Origin: Tautonia sociabilis
GTDB taxonomy: Bacteria; Planctomycetota; Planctomycetia; Isosphaerales; Isosphaeraceae
DNA length: 64,000 nt
Reading direction: 5' to 3'
Assembly: GCF_003977685.1 (NCBI RefSeq)
Contig: NZ_RYZH01000036.1
Location: forward strand, 1-64,000
Position numbers and translations under genes: made by a program. Under the pieces are notes generated by a model. That model saw nothing but the letters and a program-made list of their open reading frames with translations. It was not told the origin of the DNA and did not search any database. Of the stretch, positions 12,201-21,500 are shown piece after piece (position 1 is the first letter of the stretch; each line of letters begins with the position of its first letter).

Positions 12201-12285
12201 TGACGCCCGCGCCGCCCGGCTCCCCTCGTCCCGAGGGGGAGCCGGATCGACCGAGGCGGGGGAACGATCGAGCGGCCTGCCGCCG

Positions 12286-13401
12286 TCACTTCGCCGCGAT
12301 CGCCTCTCGGACCGCGCGGCCGACCTCGCTGGTGGTGGCGGTGCCGCCCAGGTCGGGGGTCTTCGGCGCTCCCGGATCGGCCAGCACCCGGGCGACGGCC
12401 GACCGGACGTCGGCGGCGGCGTCGGGGGAGCCGAGGTGGTCCAGCAGCAGGCCGATGGAGAGGATCGCGGCGATCGGGTTGGCCTTGCCGGTACCCGCGA
12501 TGTCGGGGGCCGAGCCATGCACGGGCTCGAACATGCTGGGATAGGTCCGCTCGGGGTTCAGGTTGCCCGAGGCGGCCACGCCCATACCGCCCTGGAGCAC
12601 GGCGCCGAGGTCGGTGATGATGTCGCCGAACATGTTGGTGGTGACGATCACGTCGTAGCGCTCGGGGCTGACGACCAGGCGCATGCAGCAGGCGTCGACG
12701 TGGTGGTAGTCGGTCTTGATCGCCGGGTAGTCGGCGGCGACCTCGCGGAAGGCGCGGTCCCAGAGGTCGTGGGCGAAGGTCAGCACGTTGGTCTTGGCCA
12801 CGAGGCTGACGAGCCCTCGCTTGCCGGCGGCCCGATCGGCGTCGGAGAGGCCGGGGAAGACCCGGGCCTGCGCGCGGCGTCCGGCCAGGTCGAAGGCGTA
12901 GCGGAGGCAGCGCTCGACGCCGGCTCGGGTGTTGATTGAGGTCTGGATGGCGACCTCCTCGGGGGTTCCCTTGCGGGTGAAGCCGCCGGCGCCGACGTAG
13001 AGGTCCTCGTTGTTCTCTCGGACGACGACCAGGTCGATCTGCTCGGGCCCCTTGCCCTTGATGGGCGTCTCGACGCCGGGGAAGAGCTGGACGGGGCGGA
13101 GGTTGATGTACTGCTGGAAGTCGAAGCGGAGCCTCAGCAGCAGCCCCTTCTCCAGCACGCCGGGAGGGACGCGGGGGTCGCCGATCGCCCCCAGCAGGAT
13201 GGCGTCGCAGCGGGAGAGCTCCTGCTGGACCGACTCGGGCAGCACCTCGCCGGTGCGGAGGTAGCGATCGCTGCCCAGGTCGACGGGGGCGAAGTCCAGC
13301 CCCAGGCCGCGGGCCGCCCCCAGATCCTCCAGGATGGCGACCGCCTCGCGGATCACCTCGGGACCGACACCATCGCCCGGGATCACTCCGATCGTGGCCA
13401 C
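12286..13401 (-). CDS. leuB: Isopropylmalate/isocitrate-type NAD(P)-dependent decarboxylating dehydrogenase
   Basis: This 371-residue enzyme belongs to the beta-decarboxylating dehydrogenase family. The N-terminus has IGVIPGDGVGPEV, an NLRPVQL substrate-loop motif and VVRENNEDLYVG. The catalytic Lys lies in VAKTNVL, and metal-binding Asp residues lie in TNMFGDIITDL. The dinucleotide loop is EPVHGSAPDIAGTGKANPIA. It probably catalyses the third step of leucine synthesis (3-isopropylmalate to 2-oxoisocaproate); a homoisocitrate, tartrate/malate or isocitrate specificity cannot be excluded. The GTG start at 13401 has a GAGGAG site six bases upstream and fits the family N-terminus. No leuA, leuC or leuD is nearby. 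The gene converges on katG and diverges from the kinase gene. Confidence 0.8.
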   Translation of the reverse strand: MATIGVIPGDGVGPEVIREAVAILEDLGAARGLGLDFAPVDLGSDRYLRTGEVLPESVQQELSRCDAILLGAIGDPRVPPGVLEKGLLLRLRFDFQQYINLRPVQLFPGVETPIKGKGPEQIDLVVVRENNEDLYVGAGGFTRKGTPEEVAIQTSINTRAGVERCLRYAFDLAGRRAQARVFPGLSDADRAAGKRGLVSLVAKTNVLTFAHDLWDRAFREVAADYPAIKTDYHHVDACCMRLVVSPERYDVIVTTNMFGDIITDLGAVLQGGMGVAASGNLNPERTYPSMFEPVHGSAPDIAGTGKANPIAAILSIGLLLDHLGSPDAAADVRSAVARVLADPGAPKTPDLGGTATTSEVGRAVREAIAAK

Positions 13402-13586
13402 TGCGTCTCCTCGCGCTTGCGCTCGAAATCGTGTCCGGAACCAGAAAGACCGGGTCACCCGGCTTGCCGGCGGGCCGTACAAGAGAGGGTGCACATCGAA
13501 ACCGACGCGCCTCGCCTCGCGGACGGCCCCCCCGGGATCGGCCGGAGGCGCCCGTCTCGTCCCGCCCCCCGGGCCCGGGACGACCG

Positions 13587-13617
13587 TTGACAATACGTAG
13601 GGGCCCCTTATCCTACG
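13587..13617 (+). promoter_or_regulatory. Sigma70-like promoter with embedded inverted repeat, upstream of Ser/Thr kinase
   Basis: A perfect TTGACA (13587-13592) is followed after 16 nt by TATCCT (13609-13614). The inverted repeat CGTAGG...CCTACG (13596-13601 and 13612-13617) sits across the spacer and -10, with GGGGCCCC at its centre, so it may be an operator. Transcription would begin near 13621 and read through the pentamer repeat before the kinase start at 13771. The rest of the 369-nt gap (13402-13770) holds nothing else recognisable. Confidence 0.45.
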
Positions 13618-13714
13618 AAATACGCCGGCTTCGTTCGACGCCCGGCCCCCCTCGCCGCCGTCCGGGCCGTCCGCGTCCGGCCATTCTCCCCCTCCGCACC
13701 GTATCGAGCACGTC

Positions 13715-13761
13715 CGAACCGAATCGAGCCGAGCCGAGCCGAGCCGAATCGAATCGAGTCG
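13715..13761. repeat. CGAAY/CGAGC pentanucleotide repeat in kinase leader
   Basis: About nine consecutive pentamers of the form CGAAC, CGAAT, CGAGC and CGAGT end ten bases before the first ATG of the kinase gene. Four CGAGC copies in the middle are identical. The tract lies in the likely 5' leader. Confidence 0.75.
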
Positions 13762-13770
13762 CCGACCGGG

Positions 13771-15303
13771 ATGATGCATATGGCCCCCCCCCCCGCCGAA
13801 GGTAAGAGCCCGAGCCCGACCGAGGCCGCCCCGACGACGCCGGCTCCGGCCACCCCCGCGCCGGCTCCCGATGCGGCCAAGGCGTCGGCCGCCCCCTCGG
13901 CCCCGTCGGCGGGGAACGCCCGGAAGCCGAGCCCGGCCAACGGCGGCGGGGGAGCCAAACCCCCGGCCGCGGCCGGCTCCTCCGGGGCCAAGCCGGGCGT
14001 CTCGCCGCGAGCCGCCGACGCCAGCCTCTCGGGGATGACCGAAAAGACCCTGGAGCAGACGATCATCCGCCGGGGGTTGGTCACTCCCGAGGAACTGGAG
14101 GCGTGCAAGGCCCACCGCGCCCGGCTGGCCTCCTCGGGCAAAGAGGCGCCCAAGGGCCTGCTCGAGATCATGGTCGCCGCCAAGGCCCTCACCCCCGGCC
14201 AGGCCCAGCGCCTGATCAAGGAGGTCGGCAAGGAGACCCAGCAGCGCAAGACCGAGATCCCCGGCTACCAGATCCTCGACCGCCTGGGCAAGGGCTCGAT
14301 GGGCATCGTCTACCGCGCCCGGCAGACGAGCGTCGACCGCATCGTCGCCGTGAAGGTCCTGCTCGACGTGCTCGCCCAGAACAAGGAGTTCGTCCGCCGC
14401 TTCCAGCGCGAGGCGACCATCGCCGCGAAGCTCAACCACCCGAACATCGTCAACGCGATCGACGCCGGCGAGGTCAACGGCCTGCAATACTTCGTCATGG
14501 AGTTCGTCGAGGGAAGGACGATCAAGGACGAACTGGAGACGGGGAAGATCTACGACGAGCCCGAGGCCCTGCGGATCGTCCTCGCCGTGGCCGAGGCGAT
14601 GAAGCACGCCCACGAGCGCGGGCTGATCCACCGCGACATCAAGCCCGAGAACATCATTCTTACCAAGGAGGGAAACGTCAAGCTCGCCGACCTCGGCCTC
14701 GCCCGCCTCACGGCCGACGAGAAGCAGGCCGTCGCCGAGGCCGGTATGGCCATCGGCACGCCGTACTACATCAGCCCGGAGCAGGTCCGGGGGGCCACCG
14801 ACGTCGACATCCGCAGCGACATCTACAGCCTCGGCGCCACCTTCTATCACATGGTCACCGGCCGTCCCCCCTTCCCCGGCGACGACCCGACCGAGGTGAT
14901 GAAGAAGCACGTCGACAAGTCCATCACCCTCACCCCGCCCGATCACCTCAACACCCGACTCTCCAGCGGCCTGGGCGAGGTCGTCGAGACGATGATGGCC
15001 CGCAACCGGGAGAACCGCTACCGCGACCCGGGCGACCTGATCATCGACCTGAAGGCGCTGATCGAAGGCAAGCGCCCCGTCATCGCCGAGCAGAAGGCCG
15101 ATACCCTCGCCAAGCTCGCCGAGGCCGACCCGGACGACGAGGACGAGTTCGATGACGACGGGCCCGGCGGCGTCGGCCTGTCTGAGGAGGAGCGGATCGA
15201 GCTGGCCGGGGTCGTCAACGCCCGGAACAACGTGATCGCCGTGCTGGCGATCCTGCTGGGGCTGGCCCTCGTCTCGAACGTCATCCTGCTGGTCGCCCGA
15301 TAA
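13771..15303 (+). CDS. Membrane-anchored Hanks-type Ser/Thr protein kinase
   Basis: This 510-residue kinase starts with a Pro/Ala-rich low-complexity region (1-90) and a helical segment (90-160, TLEQTIIRRGLVTPEELEAC). A full kinase domain follows at about 166-430: Gly loop GKGSMG (173-178), Lys195 in VAVKVL, HRDIKPEN with Asp289, and DLG with Asp307. The activation segment contains GTPYYISPEQVRG. An acidic linker (DPDDEDEFDDDG) leads to one C-terminal membrane helix (NVIAVLAILLGLALVSNVIL) that ends the protein, so the kinase domain faces the cytoplasm with no outside sensor. Three Met codons (13771, 13774, 13780) are possible starts. The 90-160 segment resembles a two-component-like leader found in planctomycete kinases; its function is unknown. 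Confidence 0.88.
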   Translation: MMHMAPPPAEGKSPSPTEAAPTTPAPATPAPAPDAAKASAAPSAPSAGNARKPSPANGGGGAKPPAAAGSSGAKPGVSPRAADASLSGMTEKTLEQTIIRRGLVTPEELEACKAHRARLASSGKEAPKGLLEIMVAAKALTPGQAQRLIKEVGKETQQRKTEIPGYQILDRLGKGSMGIVYRARQTSVDRIVAVKVLLDVLAQNKEFVRRFQREATIAAKLNHPNIVNAIDAGEVNGLQYFVMEFVEGRTIKDELETGKIYDEPEALRIVLAVAEAMKHAHERGLIHRDIKPENIILTKEGNVKLADLGLARLTADEKQAVAEAGMAIGTPYYISPEQVRGATDVDIRSDIYSLGATFYHMVTGRPPFPGDDPTEVMKKHVDKSITLTPPDHLNTRLSSGLGEVVETMMARNRENRYRDPGDLIIDLKALIEGKRPVIAEQKADTLAKLAEADPDDEDEFDDDGPGGVGLSEEERIELAGVVNARNNVIAVLAILLGLALVSNVILLVAR

Positions 15304-15410
15304 CGCCCGGGGCTCCTACCGCACGGACCGGCACGACAGCCAATCCGGCCGAGCCCTGGCCGTCAGAGATTCGGAAGCCGCCCGATCGGCCGCCAGGCAG
15401 TCCTCCCGGG

Positions 15411-15448
15411 GCGCCGGGGTCGGCTCTCTGGAGGAGAGCGCCCGGCGC
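15411..15448. terminator. Nested hairpin between convergent genes
   Basis: GCGCCGGG (15411-15418) pairs with CCCGGCGC (15441-15448). Inside, GCTCTC (15423-15428) pairs with GAGAGC (15434-15439). The long stem between the kinase gene and the oppositely directed small gene fits a bidirectional terminator; there is no U tract. Confidence 0.6.
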
Positions 15449-15483
15449 GGGGCCCGCCCATCACTCCGAATCGATCGACCGGG

Positions 15484-15798
15484 TCAGTTGTTGCTGAAGT
15501 CGCTCAGGTCGAACGATCGGATCAGGTCCTTCCCGAGCGGATCCTTCAAGAACTTCTGGTGGCACGACGGGCAGAGGTCGTAGCGGAACCCCCGGTAGCC
15601 CTCCTCCTGGGAGGAGCCCGTCCCCTGGTTCTGCTCGCTGCGAAGGACTTCGGCAACGGCCTCCATGTGGTCCTCGTCGAGGTCGTCTTCCGTGATCTGG
15701 TCGGGGTCGAAGCCCGGATAGGCCGCGATCTTGACGACGAAGCGCGGCTCTCCCGCGCCCAGATCCTTGCCGCACAGATCACACGTGAAGTGGACCAT
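15484..15798 (-). CDS. Small CxxC zinc-ribbon-like protein
   Basis: This 104-residue protein begins MVHFTCDLCGKDLG and ends near LCPSCHQKFLKDPLG. The two CxxC pairs (residues 6-9 and about 75-78) flank an acidic middle segment (DPDQITEDDLDEDHMEAVAE), as in a zinc ribbon. The start at 15798 places the first knuckle at the N-terminus; an in-frame extension to 15885 has no ribosome site. It lies 64 nt downstream of the YfhO-like gene on the same strand and may share its transcript. I do not recognise a named family or function. Confidence 0.65.
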   Translation of the reverse strand: MVHFTCDLCGKDLGAGEPRFVVKIAAYPGFDPDQITEDDLDEDHMEAVAEVLRSEQNQGTGSSQEEGYRGFRYDLCPSCHQKFLKDPLGKDLIRSFDLSDFSNN

Positions 15799-15862
15799 CA
15801 GCGTCTCGTCCTTCGGACTTGGGGGGCCGTGTCCCTGCCGAGCGGAGACACCCCCGGGGATC

Positions 15863-18232
15863 TTAGAAATCGATTTTAACCCCAAGCTCGGAACCGGTCC
15901 AAGTGGCTTCGCGCCCTTTTTCAGCGTCTTTCGGGCCGGTTGCGAGCACTCCGAGGATGGCCATCCCGATCAGTGAGACCCCCATCGCCATCCGGACCTC
16001 CAGGGGGTCATACGTCAATTCGATGCGCCCGCCCCCAGCCGGGACCCGGACCCACAGGAACGGCCCCGACCCCGCCGAAACCTCCAGCGGCCCGAGGTCG
16101 CACCGCGCCCGCCACCCGGGGACGAAGGCAATCGGAATCATGATACGATCGCTCTTCGATCCGACCGATGGAAGCTCTCCCCGGCGGATCTCCGCGACCA
16201 CCCGGCCGTCCCGGTCCTCGACGATCGTCGCCTGGGCCGGCGGAAGCTCCCAGTGGCCGACCCACACCGACCCGACCCGGACCACTCGGTCGAACAGCCC
16301 GACGGGAGGCGGCGACGCCCCGACGACCGCCGAGACCCGGCTCGCCTCCAGGCGATCCCGGGCGCGGGCGACCCCCTCCCAGGTGACCTCGCGCCGGCTC
16401 GACCGGGCGCCGCCCTCCTCGAACAGCGGGTCGAGCCATTCGGCCATGCCGATCAGTTCGATCGCGTCGTAATTCCTCACGTCGGCCAGACCGTAACGCA
16501 TGAGCATATTCGGTGGCAGCTCCGCCCCCACCGCGAGAATGCGAGCCGGCGGCGAGGCCTCCCGCCTGAGGTGCTCGATCACCGGGCCGGCCGGCCGGTA
16601 GTCGTCCCGGTCGATCATCGGAAAGGCCCCCCGGTGGGCGGAGGCCAGGTCCGCCAGCACCACCGAGAGCACCAGCGCCCGGAAGGCGGCCGACCGGCGT
16701 CCCCGAGGCCGGCCGATCGCCCAGGAAGCCAGCGCCGCCAGGCCCGCCAGGATGGTCGAGGTCCGCAGCAGCGCCCCGGGGTGCGATTCGACGAGGTTCC
16801 GCACCTGCCGATCGGCCAGGGCCGCCGCGTCGGCCGCCGAGAGGTCGTCCGATCGGGCCGAGGCGGCCTCGTAATGGGCCAGGGCCCGATCCCGGATCAT
16901 CTCCTCGAAGGTTGGCAGCGCCGCCGAGGCCGCCGCGAAGGCCGCCGCCCCGACGGCCCAGCACGCCACCCAGGCCCGCCACCGACGGCCCGGCTCCCAG
17001 CGGTGCAGGCGGTCCAGGCCGATCGCCCCCAGGCCGACCAGGCCGAAGGCGACCCAGAGCGCCATGCGGCGGTGGTCGGTCACGTCGAGCACCGGCAGCA
17101 GGCGGAGGATCGTGTCCGCCGGCGGGAGCTTCGCGCTGGCCAGCGCCCCGATCGCGGCGGCCGTCGCGAGGAACGAGACCGTTCGCCCCCGGCCGACCGC
17201 CAGGCCGACCGGGGCCAGCCAGATCAGGGTCGCCAGGCCGGCGAACCCGCCGGCGGACTCATTCACGTTGTCCACGCCGATCGCCTTCGCCAGGTTCGGC
17301 TGCCCGCGCCGCTGGCCGCCGAACAGGTCGGGCACCGCCGTGCAGGCCGCCTCCAGCAGCCGGGGCCTGGAGAGCTCCCAGGGCGGCCCCATCTCCTCTC
17401 CCCGGTCCCGCCAGACCGGGCTCCGGGAGAGATAGACACCCAGCGGGACAACCGCCACCGCGGCGGTCGCCACCCCGAGCGTCATCGCCGCGGCCCATCG
17501 GGCCAGCGCCCCCTTGCTCCCTCGGACAGAGGCGACCTGAAACGCGACGCCGACCGAGGCCAGCAGAAACCCGTGGGCGGCCGTCTGGACGTGCCCCCCC
17601 AGCAGCATCGCCGCCGCGAAGGCCGCCACCGCGGCCATCGCGCGGCGGCTCCCGCGCTCGACCAGCCGGGCCGAGGCCGCCAGCAGCCAGGGGAGCCACG
17701 CGGCGACGCTCGCCAGCGGATAGAGCAGCCAGAGGGTCATGAACCCGCAGCCCGGGTAGCAGAGCCCGGCGAACCACCTCCCCCACGGGCCGAGCCCCCA
17801 GGCCCGGGCCAGCACGAACATCCCGAGGCCGGCCACCCAGAGCCTCGCCGCGGCGACCCAGGCCAGGGCGCCCGGCATGGGGCCGAGGTAGGCGATCAGC
17901 AGGAACGGATCGAAGGGGGCACTCTGGCCGTTCGCCAGGTGCGGCGCCCCGCAGCCGACCTTGCCGTTCCACAGGGGCAACCGCCCCTGGCGGAACATCG
18001 CCCGGTTGAACTCGATCCAGGGCTCGAACTGGAGCATGGGGTCCGTCAGCAGCCGGTTGGCCGGCTCGAAGGCGTACCCCGACGGCTCGCCGGGCCGGTC
18101 GAAGCTGCGCTGAACGTACGCCAGATCCGATGGGCTCAGCACCCGATGGCCGATCAGCGCCGGCCCGAGCGGCACCGCGATCGCCACGGCCAGGGCCGCG
18201 CCGAAGATCGCCAGTTCGCGCCGCGGTGTCAT
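15863..18232 (-). CDS. YfhO-like polytopic membrane protein
   Basis: This 789-residue protein has about 12 membrane helices in its first two thirds and a soluble C-terminal region ending with a further helix (AMGVSLIGMAILGVLA). The pattern of LWNGKVGCGAPHLANGQ early, YPLASVAAWLPWLLAASA in the membrane part, and a late FVPGWRARCD segment matches the YfhO family, whose members are linked to glycosylation of cell-envelope polymers such as lipoteichoic acids in other phyla. The start at 18232 has a GGAGG site seven bases upstream. It diverges from the PVC heme protein gene with a 270-nt shared region. The substrate in this organism is unknown. Confidence 0.75.
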   Translation of the reverse strand: MTPRRELAIFGAALAVAIAVPLGPALIGHRVLSPSDLAYVQRSFDRPGEPSGYAFEPANRLLTDPMLQFEPWIEFNRAMFRQGRLPLWNGKVGCGAPHLANGQSAPFDPFLLIAYLGPMPGALAWVAAARLWVAGLGMFVLARAWGLGPWGRWFAGLCYPGCGFMTLWLLYPLASVAAWLPWLLAASARLVERGSRRAMAAVAAFAAAMLLGGHVQTAAHGFLLASVGVAFQVASVRGSKGALARWAAAMTLGVATAAVAVVPLGVYLSRSPVWRDRGEEMGPPWELSRPRLLEAACTAVPDLFGGQRRGQPNLAKAIGVDNVNESAGGFAGLATLIWLAPVGLAVGRGRTVSFLATAAAIGALASAKLPPADTILRLLPVLDVTDHRRMALWVAFGLVGLGAIGLDRLHRWEPGRRWRAWVACWAVGAAAFAAASAALPTFEEMIRDRALAHYEAASARSDDLSAADAAALADRQVRNLVESHPGALLRTSTILAGLAALASWAIGRPRGRRSAAFRALVLSVVLADLASAHRGAFPMIDRDDYRPAGPVIEHLRREASPPARILAVGAELPPNMLMRYGLADVRNYDAIELIGMAEWLDPLFEEGGARSSRREVTWEGVARARDRLEASRVSAVVGASPPPVGLFDRVVRVGSVWVGHWELPPAQATIVEDRDGRVVAEIRRGELPSVGSKSDRIMIPIAFVPGWRARCDLGPLEVSAGSGPFLWVRVPAGGGRIELTYDPLEVRMAMGVSLIGMAILGVLATGPKDAEKGREATWTGSELGVKIDF

Positions 18233-18502
18233 CGCCGAGCCTCCGTGCCCGGTGCGTTCGAGGTACCGATCCTCTGGCCTGGAAGACAGGACCAGCCTAG
18301 GGCGGTTGTCGCGATCGATCAAGGCGAGTTCGACCGGTGATCGGACCTCTTGCAGACCCGAAGCGGATTGGGAAGAGGAGGGAGATCGGGCCTCGGGCCC
18401 TCGGTCCCCGGGATTTGGATTCCGTTGTCGATCTCCCACCTCGCGGGTAAGATCCCGGCCCGTCCTCGCCTTCCGTCGACCAATGGCCCGGGGGCCCTGC
18501 GC

Positions 18503-21500
18503 ATGCGACGTCCCTCGCTCTCGATGCCCGCGATCGCCCTCCTCGCACTCTCCCCGATCGCCGGCGCCGCCGACGCCCCGCTGCCGGCCGTGCCCGAGGG
18601 GTGGAGGGTCGAACTCGTCGCCGAGGCGCCGGAGATCCTCTACCCGACGGCGATCGTCGCCGCTCCGGACGGGACCATCTACCTCGGGCAGGACCCGATG
18701 GACATGCCCGGCCCGCCGACCGAGCCGATCGACTCGGTCGTCTCCCTTCGGCCGGACGGGACGATCACCACCTTCGCCTCCGGCCTCTGGGCGGTCATGG
18801 GGCTGGAGTGGATCGAGGACACGTTGTATGTCGTCCACGCGCCGTTCCTCTCCGCCTTCCGGGACACCGACGGCGACGGCCGGGCGGACGAGCGACGGGA
18901 CCTCGTCACCGGCCTCGGCCCCGAGAAACCGGGCTTCAGCGGGCTGAACGACCACGTCCCCTCGGGCATGGAGCTGGGGATGGACGGTTTCCTCTACATC
19001 GCGGTGGGAGACAAGGGGATCCCCCGAGCCGTCGGCACCGACGGGGAGACGATCCAGCTCAAGGGAGGCGGCGTCATCCGGGTGCGCCCCGACGGCTCGG
19101 ACCTGCAGGTCGTCTCCACCGGAGAGCGCAACCCGCTCTCGGCCATGCTCACCGCCACCGACGAGATCTTCACCTATGGCAACGACGACGACAGCAAGAA
19201 GTGGCCCAACAGCCTGACCCACCACATCGTGGGAGGCCACTACGGCTACCCCTACGAGTTCCTCCTGCGCCCGGAGCGCTGCCTGCCGATCGTCTCGGGC
19301 CAGATCGGCGGGTCGGGGACGCAGGGAATGATCTCCAAGGGAGACGGCTTGCCCGGGCGATATCTCGGGAATCTGTTCCTCTGCGACTGGGGCCTCCAGA
19401 CCGTCTTCCGCGTCGAGGTTTCCCCGAACGGCGCCACCTTCCGCATGGCCCGCCGCGAGCCGTTCGTGACCGCCGGGGAAGTGCCCGACTTTCGGCCCTT
19501 CTCGATCGCGCCGTCGGCCGACGGCGCGTCGCTGTACCTCGTCGACTGGGGGATCGGCAACTGGCTGCTCTCGGGAGCCCAGACCGGGAGGCTCTACCGC
19601 TTGTGGTACGACGGCCCCGATGCGGTGGCCGCCGCGGCCGAGCCCGAGACGCTCGGCATCGCCGCCCTGGACCACCCGAACCACGAGGTCAGGCTCCGGG
19701 CCCAGCGAGCGCTGGCCGGCAGAGGGGCCAGTGCGGTCGGCCCGCTGGTCGATCTTCTGGGAGACGCCTCCCGAGGGACGCAAGGGCGCCTGCACGCGAT
19801 CTGGGCGCTCGATGCGATCGGCTCCCCCGAGGCGACCGCCGCGCTGCGGAAGGCGCTGGCCGACGCCGATCCGATCGTCCGCTCCCAGGCGGCGAAACGG
19901 GCCGGGCTCCGCAAGGATTCAGGGGCGAGGCCGACCCTGGAGCGGCTTCTCGACGATCCGGATCCCGTCGTCCGGCGTGAGGCGAGCATCGCCCTCGGCC
20001 TGCTCGGCGACCCGGCCTCGGCGCCGGCGCTGATGGCCTCGCTTGGCGACCCGGATCCGACCGTGGCCTGGTCGATCCGACAGGCCATCCGGACCCTCGA
20101 CGCCTGGGACGCCGACCTGCTCCTGGCCGCCCTGACCGATCCCGGCCGTCGGGCCGAGGCGCTGAAGCTCACCGACGAGGCGTGGGCCGTGCCCGTCGCC
20201 GACGCGCTGGCGAACGCGGTCTCGGCGCTCGATGACGCCGGGGCAAGGGCCGAGGTCGTCGGCAACCTGGCCGGGATCCTCCTGGCCTATCCCGAGTGGG
20301 ACGGCGAGTGGTTCGGCACCAACCCGCTGGCCGGGGCCATGCCGCGGAAGACCGAGCCCTGGGACCGGGAGGGGATGCGGCTGGCCCTCATTGGCTTGAT
20401 CAAGGCGCTCGACGATCCCGATGCGACCGTTCGCGGCCGGGCCATCGTCGGCCTCCGTCCGGCGGGGCCGACCGTTGGGCCGTACCTCCGCGCCCGGCTC
20501 GATCGCGAGGCCGATGGCGAGAACCTTCGGGCCCTCGCCCTGATCCTCGGCGACCAGGTCGATGTGGCCGCCGTCCCCTCCCTCGCCCGCCTCGCCACCG
20601 ACTCCCAGACGCCGATGGTCGCCCGTGCCGCCGCCGTCGACGCGCTGGGGAACATGCCCGGCCCCGACGCGCTGAAGGCCCTCTTCGGCCTCACGTTCGA
20701 CCCCGACGCCCCCCCGGAGCTGGTCGCCCGCGCCCTGCCGCCCCTGGCCTCGTCTCGAGCCCTGCCGCCGAACGACCTGGCGAGCTTCCTCGACCGCGAG
20801 GCGCCGGCCATCCGCATCGCCGCGCTCGGGGCCCTCGCCGCGGTCGAGGGCCTGCCGGAGCACCTCAAGGCCCGGGTCGCCTCTCGGCTGGATGACCCGG
20901 ATCCGACCGCCCGAGTGGCCGCCATCGCCGCCGTCGCGGCGCTGGGGCACCGACCGGCGGTGCCGAGCCTCGTCGCCATCGCCCGGTCGGCCGACGTCGA
21001 CCCAACGGTTCGCTCCGCGACCGTCCGAGCCCTGGCCGCGTTGCCGGATCCCGACGCCTTGCCGGTGTACCTGGAGGCCCTGGGCGACCGCGACGCCGGA
21101 CTGAGGCGATCGGCCGAGTCGGCCCTGCTGGCGATCCGAGACCGCGTCCGCCCCCAGTTGGAAGCTCGGGCGAGCGCGAGCGACCTGACCGCGCCGGAGG
21201 CGGCCTCGCTGGAGCGGCTCCTGACCCGATTCCGACCGATCGTCGACTGGCGAGTCATCGGCCCGTTCGCCCGGACGACGGCCCGAGTGTTCCTGGGAGA
21301 GCCGTCGATCGACTTCTCCCGGACCCATTCCGGCGTCGAGGGCCGGCCGATCTCCTGGCAGGAGCGTCGGGGAGACCCGCGAACCGGCCGCGTGGTGATC
21401 GACGACTTCAAGGGGGGCCGCGGCGACCTCGGCGGCTTCGGCTACGACGAGACGAGTTCTCCGGATCTGGCCGCCTTCGCGTTCGCCGAGATCCCGTCGC

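Noticed and set aside
16253-18340. Long plus-strand open frames opposite the YfhO-like gene
   Set aside because: Arg/Pro/Gln-rich and mirror images of a clear minus-strand gene in GC-rich DNA; no domain is present.
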